A stretch of DNA of 18,567 nt from Scatosoma sp045660265 (GTDB lineage Bacteria; Bacillota; Clostridia; Christensenellales; Borkfalkiaceae), in NCBI GenBank assembly GCA_045660265.1, contig JAZRDM010000001.1, forward strand, positions 1 through 18,567, read 5' to 3'. Each line of letters begins with the position of its first letter. The first letter of the stretch is position 1. This document shows positions 1 to 7,095 of this stretch, in pieces. Below the pieces are notes generated by a model. It did no database searches. It worked only from the letters and a program-made list of their open reading frames with translations, and was not told the DNA's origin. Made by a program: the position numbers and the translations under genes.

Positions 1-2001
1 GATTGTTTTGGTTGCATCGGTTTCTACGTTGAAAAGTACTGTACTACCAGCCGTCGTACCTATTAGAGTTTCATACCATTCCAATACCTCAAAATCGTAC
101 ATATACAATTCGCACGCATTGTAATTTGTTGCATTGGTGCCCCAATTCCCACCATCGTACTTAGGCAAATAGAACATTAAATAGCAATTCGTTTCTGTAA
201 GCTTCGTCAAATCTACCGTATATTCTGTCGACGCATTTGCAGGGATTTTAATATATCCGCCTAAATCAGTTCCCAATTTGTTGAAGTCGCTCGTTGCCGC
301 AGATAAGGTGGAAGCATGCATTCTAAACGTATATTCGTATGCGGTAGGGTTGTAAATTTTAAACTTCAGTGTATTCTTACCGAGAAGTACGTTCGAACCG
401 CTAAACGTCGCCGCCAAATAATTACCCACGCTCGACGTATCGCTTATAGTCGTTACTTTTACCGCATCTACCGCCTTATCATCAATTGTAGTTTCTACGT
501 TTTCCGTATTCATGACGGTTTGAGCATTTGTAGTTTTGCCTGTCATGGTTTGCCACCATTCGGTATCGGCAATTTCAAAATCGTACAGATACAGTTTCAT
601 CGCAAGGAACATTTCGGAATTATTACCACCGTGTTGCTCACTACTGGTATAAATCATAAAATAGGGATATGCCGTCGTATCACTGATGCTGAAACCATGG
701 ATGGTAATTTCCATTGTATCGCCGCTGGCAACCGTACGCCAATTCTCCCCAATACGTTCGGAGCTAGAAATAAGCGTACTCGTTGATGAATAAGCCGCTG
801 ATTCCTTTGTCGCATACAATCTAATCTTATAATCATTGTTCGTGGGATTATACACTTTAAAGCGCAGCGTTTTATTTTCCCAATTTTCTATGGCTTCACC
901 AAATACAGCATTGGGATAATTATAATTTTCTCTCGTTTGCAACGTCAAAGCAACTTTTGTTTCGCCGTCGATTGTAATTTCTTCGTGAGCAACGTTAAAT
1001 AACGTCGTCGTACCGCTAGACGATTTACTCGTCAAGGAATCCTGCCATTCGTAATGATAGAAATTAAACGTTTCGGTCGTCTTTCTGCCTTCTTTATCAG
1101 TTGCCGTCACTTCGTAATAATATTTTCCCTCTGCTTTGATTTGGAAAACACCGTCCGTTACTTCAACTTCCGTACCGTCACTTTCAAATACTTTCACAGT
1201 GGTTTCCGCCTCCGCACCCGTACAATCGGTTGCCGTAAATGCAGGGATTGAAATATTCTCATTTAACTTATATTTCATTGAATAATCTTCAGCTTTTACA
1301 ATCGTCGGAGCACCTGCCTCGGTTATATACGTCTGAAGCTCAGTTCTTTGATCACCCGAATAAGGGCTGTAAATCCCTTCGGATATTTTATGAGGATATT
1401 TTTCCGCGGAATACCATGCGTCTTCCGTTGTTGCCATATCGCGAAGCGCATACGTAGCCACTTGTCCCACCGAACGCGTTACTACGTCCGTATAATATGT
1501 ATCTTCACCAGAAATATAATAGCCGCGCGCCTGTACGGAAGTATAATAATCCGACACGTCAATGCCGTAAAGATACGCCCTATATGCATAATACTCCACA
1601 CCCTCATCCGTGATATGGAAAGCGGCGTTGCGTTCTTCCCCGTCTACCGTACCAACCAAAACAACCTTCGCAACATTCGTGTTATCCGTCGTTACGTTTT
1701 TGTCGGCAACGTTTTCCGTCGAAGGAACAAGCAAAATGCCGACTTCACTTGCATTTAACGCGTCATATTTTGCTTTTTCGATACGCGTTTCAAAACGAAG
1801 CCCTGCCGTAGAATTAGTTGCGTCTTCCCCTTCTTGCATAAAACGAATGGACGCACCATCCACTGTAAGTACGTCTGTGCTATACGTTTCCGCGTTTGCT
1901 ACCGCCACATCGGCAAATAAGGTAGCAGAAGCCCCACCGATACAACAAAGGGCAAATGCAGCAAAAGCTTTGATTAGATTTTTTCGATTTAATTTTTTCA
2001 T
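1..2001 (-). CDS. Secreted multi-module repeat protein, C-terminus beyond the window (667 codons seen)
   Basis: An open frame runs from an ATG at 1999-2001 (ribosome site AGGTGA, 7 bases upstream) to the left edge without a stop, so the protein is partial. Residues 1-37 form a Sec signal peptide with a likely signal peptidase I site after VAVANA; I see no clear lipobox, unlike its neighbours. Residues about 45-190 form a module with GLRFETRI, YYAYRAYLYGI, ARGYYISGEDTYYTD and RSVGQVATYAL; I have seen similar modules at the N-terminus of surface proteins of gut Clostridia but know no function. Residues about 230-318 look Ig-like. Two beta-sandwich modules follow (about 319-478 and 481-640), ending in LYLYDF and LYMYDF, and a third begins at about 641. 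These resemble carbohydrate-binding modules, so binding of glycan at the cell surface is inferred. The second module is almost identical to one in the 756-aa lipoprotein. A wall anchor could lie off the left edge. Confidence 0.85.
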   Translation of the reverse strand, partial: MKKLNRKNLIKAFAAFALCCIGGASATLFADVAVANAETYSTDVLTVDGASIRFMQEGEDATNSTAGLRFETRIEKAKYDALNASEVGILLVPSTENVADKNVTTDNTNVAKVVLVGTVDGEERNAAFHITDEGVEYYAYRAYLYGIDVSDYYTSVQARGYYISGEDTYYTDVVTRSVGQVATYALRDMATTEDAWYSAEKYPHKISEGIYSPYSGDQRTELQTYITEAGAPTIVKAEDYSMKYKLNENISIPAFTATDCTGAEAETTVKVFESDGTEVEVTDGVFQIKAEGKYYYEVTATDKEGRKTTETFNFYHYEWQDSLTSKSSSGTTTLFNVAHEEITIDGETKVALTLQTRENYNYPNAVFGEAIENWENKTLRFKVYNPTNNDYKIRLYATKESAAYSSTSTLISSSERIGENWRTVASGDTMEITIHGFSISDTTAYPYFMIYTSSEQHGGNNSEMFLAMKLYLYDFEIADTEWWQTMTGKTTNAQTVMNTENVETTIDDKAVDAVKVTTISDTSSVGNYLAATFSGSNVLLGKNTLKFKIYNPTAYEYTFRMHASTLSAATSDFNKLGTDLGGYIKIPANASTEYTVDLTKLTETNCYLMFYLPKYDGGNWGTNATNYNACELYMYDFEVLEWYETLIGTTAGSTVLFNVETDATKTI
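91..455. repeat. 365-bp direct DNA repeat, copy A (in the partial repeat protein)
   Basis: This block aligns without gaps, at a constant offset of 4029, to 4120-4484. I count about 11 mismatches, so identity is about 97%. Most mismatches are silent. It encodes the core of a beta-sandwich module from DTSSVGNYLAATFSGSN to ACELYMYDF. The flanking parts of the same modules are much more diverged, which suggests recent gene conversion or duplication. A second shared block, 1-44, matches 3982-4025 exactly but at a different offset (3981). Confidence 0.9.
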
Positions 2002-2020
2002 CTTTTCACCTGTCCCTATT

Positions 2021-2170
2021 TTATTCAAACATGCCTTGTTCATTGTCGTTATTATTTTTATTCCATGTATCGCTCCAATTTACGCCAAACTCTGTACTTG
2101 CGGTCAAAACATCTTGTTCGTCTATGCACAGCACTGCTGCGCTTGGCGAACTATATTTTTTTAAATCCAT
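2021..2170 (-). CDS. Small 49-aa ORF of unknown function between two surface-protein genes
   Basis: A short frame of 49 codons starts at an ATG (2168-2170) preceded by GAGGTAATAAA, a good ribosome site, and ends in TAA at 2021-2023, 19 bases before the next gene. The protein begins MDLKKYSSPS, then has AAVLCIDEQDVLTAS, then a polar tail rich in Asn, Asp, Glu and Trp that ends GMFE. It has no signal peptide or membrane segment. The pattern 'KKY-x-x-P ... DVLT-x-S' matches, from memory, many tiny unannotated proteins of gut Clostridia; their role is not known to me. The strong ribosome site, packing inside the operon and lack of overlap argue for a real gene. A leader-like regulatory peptide or a small partner of the secreted proteins are possible, but neither is shown. 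Confidence 0.7.
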   Translation of the reverse strand: MDLKKYSSPSAAVLCIDEQDVLTASTEFGVNWSDTWNKNNNDNEQGMFE

Positions 2171-2192
2171 TTTATTACCTCTTTATTTGTTT

Positions 2193-2843
2193 TTATTTTC
2201 TGATAAATTCAAATCCGTCAAAATATAATTGAGCGTTCTTCCATTGTTCGCTATTTTTCCCCCCATTATCGGGATGAGAAAAAGTGATACCGAGATATAT
2301 CCTGCCCTCGTCATAAGCACGTTTTGCCGCCGTACCGCTTACCACGATTTTCGTCCATCCGCCTGCCGTTGCGCAACGCGTTCTTTCTAACGTTTCCCGA
2401 TCAACCCGCACAATCTGCGGATCTTCTACGCTTTCCATAAATACGTTAAAATAATAATCATACACGTCGCTGGGATTGTACACCCAAAAAGCAAGTTCTT
2501 GCACGCCTTCCCAGACGATATTTTCCGAGCCTTCAAACCTCCACATTGTAGAAGTTCCTATTGGCGTATAGCAAAAAGACCAATCATCGTCATCCTCGTC
2601 TATTGTAATTGCCGTATTCTTCGTCGCCGTTGATGAAAGCGCAATCACTTTTTCAATTGTAAAATCGTATTCCACAATTTGCGGTTTCTCCGAAGGCAAA
2701 TCTTCTTGCGATGAACTGCTTTCTGATTGAATGCTTTCTTCTATTGAAGAGCTTTCATTGGCAAGAAAGTTACAAGAGGAGCAAGAAAGCGATAACAATA
2801 TAGCCAAAGGAACTATTCCACAGCGTTTTTTTATCCCTTTCAT
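2193..2843 (-). CDS. Lipoprotein with one beta-sandwich (CBM-like) module, 216 aa
   Basis: The N-terminus has a lipoprotein signal (KKRC, hydrophobic PLAILLSL, then Cys21 or Cys24 as the lipid-anchored residue). A linker rich in Ser and Glu (about 29-52) would hold the domain away from the membrane. Residues about 58-215 are a single beta-sandwich module: AFWVYNPSDVYDYYFNVF in the middle, GGWTKIVVSG in the strand before the end, and the family signature DNGGKNSEQWKNAQLYFDGF near the C-terminus. That signature recurs in its neighbours. The start ATG has GAGGAAT upstream, and the TAA of the previous gene lies within that site, 2 bases before this ATG, so translation is probably coupled. Binding of a glycan at the cell surface is inferred from fold-like pattern and context only; no catalytic motif is visible. 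Confidence 0.85.
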   Translation of the reverse strand: MKGIKKRCGIVPLAILLSLSCSSCNFLANESSSIEESIQSESSSSQEDLPSEKPQIVEYDFTIEKVIALSSTATKNTAITIDEDDDDWSFCYTPIGTSTMWRFEGSENIVWEGVQELAFWVYNPSDVYDYYFNVFMESVEDPQIVRVDRETLERTRCATAGGWTKIVVSGTAAKRAYDEGRIYLGITFSHPDNGGKNSEQWKNAQLYFDGFEFIRK

Positions 2844-2845
2844 TT

Positions 2846-3490
2846 TTATTCCTCAAAAATACGCAACCCATCAAAATACAGTTCTATATTACTCCATTTT
2901 TCCGATGTATTTCCACCGTTTGCATCCGATTTTACTGCAATCCCCAAAACGTTAAACGCACCGTTCATACAAACGCTACCAATGTCTTTCTTAAGAACGG
3001 TAATCTGCGTCCATTCGCCGGAAACTGCCGTATAAGAATTCACTTTCTGATAATCTTGGAAAATTTCGGAAGAAAGGTTAGAGTGACAAAATACCTCAAT
3101 TTCATAATTTTCTAAGGATGCATTATAAACGTAAAATGAAAAAGTTGCAGTATCTTGCGCGGAAGAATTAATAAATTTTATACCCGTGCCGACGTGAGCC
3201 CCTTTTGCTTCGTCCCCATGCTTATAAGAAATCGAACGACCATCGCCACCCTCTCTTATATATTTTGCATCCGTCGTTTCACTGATCAATGCACCGTCGC
3301 AGGCAACCAACCAATCTTCTAACGTCTTTTCTTCTTGCACGCTTGATTCCTCTTCAAGGGACATGTCGCTTTTTGAGCTGCTGCTTGTTTGAGCGTTTGA
3401 CACATCGCTATTCTCTGAAATATTACATGCTGCAAAAGAACCCGCAACGATAAAAGAGAGCAACATTAATAAAATATTTAATCTTTTCAT
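2846..3490 (-). CDS. Lipoprotein with one beta-sandwich (CBM-like) module, 214 aa
   Basis: I place the start at the ATG at 3488-3490 because AGGA lies 6 bases upstream and the protein then begins MKRLNILLMLLSFIVAG, a normal lipoprotein signal ending at GSFAAC (Cys21). A longer frame starts at 3547 but would put 19 hydrophilic residues before the signal. A Ser/Glu linker follows (about 28-55). The rest is one module resembling that of the 216-aa protein: SFYVYNASLENYEIEVF, SGEWTQITVL, then DANGGNTSEKWSNIELYFDG near the C-terminus. The two proteins are diverged paralogues in tandem. The likely role is surface glycan binding (inferred). The gap to the upstream 756-aa gene holds a hairpin. Confidence 0.85.
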   Translation of the reverse strand: MKRLNILLMLLSFIVAGSFAACNISENSDVSNAQTSSSSKSDMSLEEESSVQEEKTLEDWLVACDGALISETTDAKYIREGGDGRSISYKHGDEAKGAHVGTGIKFINSSAQDTATFSFYVYNASLENYEIEVFCHSNLSSEIFQDYQKVNSYTAVSGEWTQITVLKKDIGSVCMNGAFNVLGIAVKSDANGGNTSEKWSNIELYFDGLRIFEE

Positions 3491-3509
3491 GATTTTTCCT
3501 TTTATGACA

Positions 3510-3541
3510 TGCAGTGGACGCATGATTATACCCCCACTGCA
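3510..3541. other. Intercistronic inverted repeat (8-bp arms, 16-base loop)
   Basis: TGCAGTGG (3510-3517) and CCACTGCA (3534-3541) are perfect inverted arms in the 59-base gap between the 756-aa and 214-aa genes. Wobble pairs extend the stem by up to two. There is no T-run after it on either strand, so it is not a standard terminator. On the minus strand the loop contains TATAAT, but no good -35 stands 17 bases before it. It may be an mRNA-stabilising or processing structure, or an operator; no function is shown. Confidence 0.5.
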
Positions 3542-3549
3542 CAACACCC

Positions 3550-5820
3550 TTATTCAGTTTTAGCGGTTACTGCAAAATCGTAAAGATAAAGTTCGCAACC
3601 TAAATATTTTTCAGAGTCCTGTCCACCGTTTGCCCAGTTTTTATCATCAGACCAAGGAATATAGATCCCTAAATATTGGCAGGTTTCCGTAAATGCGCTT
3701 ACTTTTACCGTAATTTCCGTTACCGATTTTGCCGTAAGTTTGATACGCGTTTCCATACTGCACTCTGCTACTGTACCCGTTCCGTAGTTGAAGGCTGTGG
3801 CATTGGAAGTTGCATACAGTCTAATCGTATAATCATTATCAGTAGGATTATAAATCTTAAACGTTACCGTGCTATTCGCCCAATCAATGGTATTGGAACC
3901 TGCAAATACCGCAACAGGCATACTCAACGTATGACCGCTTGCCGTTTTTAATACGACAACGTCACTAACTTGCGTATCGTTGATTGTTTTGGTTGCATCG
4001 GTTTCTACGTTGAAAAGTACTGTACCGTTCGCATTCGTCCCCGTCAACGTTTTATGCCATGCAGTTTCGGCAGGTTCTTCGGGGTCAACAGTAGGGTCTT
4101 CGACTTCATCGGTTACATTAAAATCATACATATACAATTCGCAGGCATTGTAATTTGTTGCATTGGTGCCCCAATTCCCACCATCGTACTTAGGCAAATA
4201 GAACATTAAATAGCAATTCGTTTCTGTAAGTTTCGTCAAATCTATCGTATATTCTGTCGATGCATTTGCAGGGATTTTAATATATCCGCCTAAATCAGTT
4301 CCCAATTTTTTGGAGTCGCTCGTTGCCGTAGATAAGGTGGAAGCATGCATTCTAAACGTATATTCGTATGCGGTAGGGTTATAAATTTTAAACTTCAGTG
4401 TATTCTTACCGAGAAGCACGTTCGATCCGCTAAACGTCGCCGCCAAATAATTACCCACGCTCGACGTATCGCTTACGGTGGTTATCTTTACCGCAGCTAC
4501 CGCCTCGCCGCCGATCGGCGTTTCTACGTTTTCCGTATTCATGACAATCGTACCGCCAGCTGTCACCCCCGTCATCGTTTCATACCATTCTTTTTCTTCA
4601 ACGGGGACATCTACTCTATCCTCTACTGTAAAATCATAAAAATACAGTTCGCAACCAAGATATTGCTCCGAAGTTTTTTCGCCGTTATTCCACGTTGAAG
4701 CTGTGCTTGCAGGAAGAAAGAATGCAAGATAAGGGTTCTCTTCTGTCACAAAATCGGCAAGATTAAACGTAACCGTAATACTTTCACCAGCGCCAACCGT
4801 CGTATTGTTTTGCACAATCACACTATCTTTCGGAAGACCTGTCGTAGGCACAGAATTGCTAAATGCATAGATTCTAAACGTATAAGCATAGCTTGTCGAA
4901 TTATAGATTTTAAAGGATACCGTTACGTCCTTTTCTCTAATGATATTTGACTCTGTAAACACAGCACTAGCATAATTGACAGCATCCGTCGTCGTAACTT
5001 TTACAGCTTGCTTACTTTCACCGCCAATCGGCCTTTCTACGTTTTCCGTATTCATAACGACCGTACCGCCAGCCGTCGTACCCGTCAACGTTTTACTCCA
5101 CGCGGTGTTGCTTACAACAGTAAAATTAAATTCTTTTGTCCCTACGTTATTATAGTTATCCTTCGAAGAAATCACCGCTACGTAATCGCCTGGTTTGTCA
5201 AACGTTGCTTTCCCTTCCGTAAAGATTACAAGATTTTCTTTCGTCTTCTCGCCACAGTATACGTTTACCGTCGTTTCAGGCTCTGCGTCATAGTTATCCA
5301 TAACCAATACCGCTTCGGATAAATCCACCCCGTCACCTTGCAAATATTGCGCGCTGAATTTACCTACAATCGTAGGAGCCGTTGTGTCTTTACTGTTAAT
5401 CGTTGTGGTATACGTTTCCGTTGTATTATCAGGAAGCGTGAAATTGTAAGTAATGGTATACGTACCAATTTTATCGAGCGTGAAAACACAATCCTCTGCC
5501 GTAACCGCTTCGTTTTCCGTGCCGTAGGTAACCGTCACAGTAGGTTCAATAAGCTGTGTTCCGTTATACACACCTGCCGCCGTTTCGTAAGATATTTCGG
5601 AGTTGATTTCGTAATCACCGCTCTCTACCAAGTCCACAATAAATCTTTCAACTTTTTCCTCTTCTTCCGCGGAAGAACTTGAATCAGGGGAAGAATTTTC
5701 TACGCCCGTATTGGATTGATTAGATGAATTTTCCGAATTCGATGTCCCGCCACATCCTGTAAATGCGCCAATACTGGACAAACACATTGCTAACAGTATC
5801 CATTTAACTATTTTTTTCAT
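3550..5820 (-). CDS. Large lipoprotein with two Ig-like domains and three beta-sandwich modules, 756 aa
   Basis: The N-terminus MKKIVKWILLAMCLSS leads to a lipobox (FTGC, Cys23) and a Ser/Asn/Glu-rich linker to about residue 57. Residues about 58-142 and 146-236 are Ig-like, the second opening with DTTAPTIVG as cadherin-like and bacterial Ig domains often do. Three repeats of the beta-sandwich module follow at about 240-400, 411-570 and 587-752. Each contains a KIYN(P/S)T motif in the middle and ends in ELY(F/M/L)YDF. Modules 1 and 3 also carry the SE(Q/K)YLGC form. Module 2 is nearly identical to a module of the partial protein at 1-2001. The start has GGGGAT upstream and the TAA of the preceding gene lies 12 bases before, so coupling is likely. 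The role is probably multivalent binding of a glycan at the cell surface (inferred). Confidence 0.88.
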   Translation of the reverse strand: MKKIVKWILLAMCLSSIGAFTGCGGTSNSENSSNQSNTGVENSSPDSSSSAEEEEKVERFIVDLVESGDYEINSEISYETAAGVYNGTQLIEPTVTVTYGTENEAVTAEDCVFTLDKIGTYTITYNFTLPDNTTETYTTTINSKDTTAPTIVGKFSAQYLQGDGVDLSEAVLVMDNYDAEPETTVNVYCGEKTKENLVIFTEGKATFDKPGDYVAVISSKDNYNNVGTKEFNFTVVSNTAWSKTLTGTTAGGTVVMNTENVERPIGGESKQAVKVTTTDAVNYASAVFTESNIIREKDVTVSFKIYNSTSYAYTFRIYAFSNSVPTTGLPKDSVIVQNNTTVGAGESITVTFNLADFVTEENPYLAFFLPASTASTWNNGEKTSEQYLGCELYFYDFTVEDRVDVPVEEKEWYETMTGVTAGGTIVMNTENVETPIGGEAVAAVKITTVSDTSSVGNYLAATFSGSNVLLGKNTLKFKIYNPTAYEYTFRMHASTLSTATSDSKKLGTDLGGYIKIPANASTEYTIDLTKLTETNCYLMFYLPKYDGGNWGTNATNYNACELYMYDFNVTDEVEDPTVDPEEPAETAWHKTLTGTNANGTVLFNVETDATKTINDTQVSDVVVLKTASGHTLSMPVAVFAGSNTIDWANSTVTFKIYNPTDNDYTIRLYATSNATAFNYGTGTVAECSMETRIKLTAKSVTEITVKVSAFTETCQYLGIYIPWSDDKNWANGGQDSEKYLGCELYLYDFAVTAKTE
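4120..4484. repeat. 365-bp direct DNA repeat, copy B (in the 756-aa lipoprotein)
   Basis: This is the partner of the block at 91-455, gap-free at an offset of 4029 and about 97% identical. It covers most of module 2 (residues about 446-567). Of the few differences, most fall at third codon positions. Modules 1 and 3 of the same protein show no such DNA identity with module 2, so the similarity is between genes, not within this gene. Confidence 0.9.
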
Positions 5821-5832
5821 GATTTTATCCCC

Positions 5833-7080
5833 TTATGAATTAGTTGCATCTTCTATTCTAAAATTATCAAAATAGAAGGTTTTTTCTGCACTGCTGAATT
5901 TACTCCAACCGATTTCTATACCTTGCGAATTGAGCGCACCGTCCGTTTGACCCATCATTACGTATCCGTCTTTCGCGGGCGTTACCCATTCTTTAATAGA
6001 GAAACGAATTGTTGTCCACTCTCCCGCAATCGCCTTGAAGTTGTAATTCATACGGTTGTTGCCCAAATCCCCAACCGATCTCCAAAGCTTCAACGTAAAG
6101 GTAAAATCAGAGCCAGTATCATTGTATACGTCAAATACAAAATATTTATCCTCCTCGCCAAGTTTTACCCAATCAAAGGAAAGCGGAATTTTCTCGTTGA
6201 ATCTGAAATATACCGAACCGCCCGGTGTTTCCTGCGTAGGTGCCACGACTTTCAAGGATTTCCCCTCATGATTCATCGTATAGGCCTTGTCGCTGTTAAT
6301 GCTGACGATTGGATAACTGTCTGAAGACGAAATCCCAAGGGTTTCCACCATATACGCTTGATATGCCTTATCGCAAGAGAAGACCTCTCCTTCGTCAAAA
6401 TCCATAGTATAAGGTGCGGCTTGTTTCAGCGTCATACCTATCCCCAAATTATCAAGGTAAAAGACGTTTTTCTCTTTCGTTTCCTCATTCGTCGCGCGAG
6501 GGAAACGCATCATAATCCAACCGCCTTCTTCCAGATTGAAGCTTGCCCCCAAGCCTTTCGCATTATAATCCATGCGTATATTGTTCCAACCTGGCTTTAA
6601 CGTGACGTTTTCATAACTCGTATTCGCATAAAGCTGTTTGCCTTTACTGTTTCTCCCATTACCAAATGCAAGAGAAATTTGCATAGAACATTCTTCATCC
6701 AACGTATTATACACGTCAAATTGTACGTTCTTCAATCTTCTAACGTCTTTCAACCCGCCATCAGCATCAAACGGTATACGCATATACGGCAAGCCCGTTC
6801 CTGGGTAAAAACTACCGTGAACTTCCATTTTCAACGAACCATTCCCTTGCGTAACGTAGTTTGAATCCGTATTCAAATCCACAATCCCGTATTTGTTGTA
6901 ATATTCGCACTCGAATACGTCTTGCATAACGTCAAAACCGTTGATTTTTTCATAAGTTGAGATGATTTCGGATTGTGTCGTTTCTGCGTTTACTTTCACA
7001 GAAGCAGTACTTTTCGAAGAAAATAATCCACAGCTCGCCAATAACACAGCTAAACATATAAAACTAAATCTCTTTTTCAT
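5833..7080 (-). CDS. Lipoprotein with two beta-sandwich (CBM-like) modules, 415 aa
   Basis: I choose the ATG at 7078-7080, with GGGGAGG 7 bases upstream; a GTG six bases earlier would be too close to that site. The protein begins MKKRFSFICLAVLL and has a classic lipobox LASC, so the anchored Cys is residue 17. Two modules follow: about 42-218 (VQFDVYNTLDEE, LKPGWNNIRMDYN, NVFYLDNLGIGM) and about 226-410 (FVFDVYNDTGSDFTF, AGEWTTIRFSI, KTFYFDNFRIED). The pattern of a middle 'F-D-V-Y-N' strand and a final 'F-Y-x-D-N' strand is like that of carbohydrate-binding beta-sandwiches and is a more distant form of the modules in the next genes. It lies 15 bases after the GH123-like gene, and its C-terminal domain resembles that protein's tail. 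A glycan-binding role is inferred; no catalytic signature is seen. Confidence 0.85.
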   Translation of the reverse strand: MKKRFSFICLAVLLASCGLFSSKSTASVKVNAETTQSEIISTYEKINGFDVMQDVFECEYYNKYGIVDLNTDSNYVTQGNGSLKMEVHGSFYPGTGLPYMRIPFDADGGLKDVRRLKNVQFDVYNTLDEECSMQISLAFGNGRNSKGKQLYANTSYENVTLKPGWNNIRMDYNAKGLGASFNLEEGGWIMMRFPRATNEETKEKNVFYLDNLGIGMTLKQAAPYTMDFDEGEVFSCDKAYQAYMVETLGISSSDSYPIVSINSDKAYTMNHEGKSLKVVAPTQETPGGSVYFRFNEKIPLSFDWVKLGEEDKYFVFDVYNDTGSDFTFTLKLWRSVGDLGNNRMNYNFKAIAGEWTTIRFSIKEWVTPAKDGYVMMGQTDGALNSQGIEIGWSKFSSAEKTFYFDNFRIEDATNS

Positions 7081-7095
7081 GCACACACCTCCCCT

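Noticed and set aside
316..786. Long plus-strand frames opposite the minus-strand surface-protein genes (for example at 316-786, 4345-4698 and 8071-8685)
   Set aside because: They are antisense shadows of well-supported genes, rich in Arg, His and Ile, with no ribosome sites, and the first two look alike only because the underlying genes share a repeat.
3510..3541. Internal promoter with TATAAT in the hairpin loop before the 214-aa lipoprotein gene
   Set aside because: No acceptable -35 box stands 16-18 bases upstream and there is no extended -10 TG, so I list only the hairpin.
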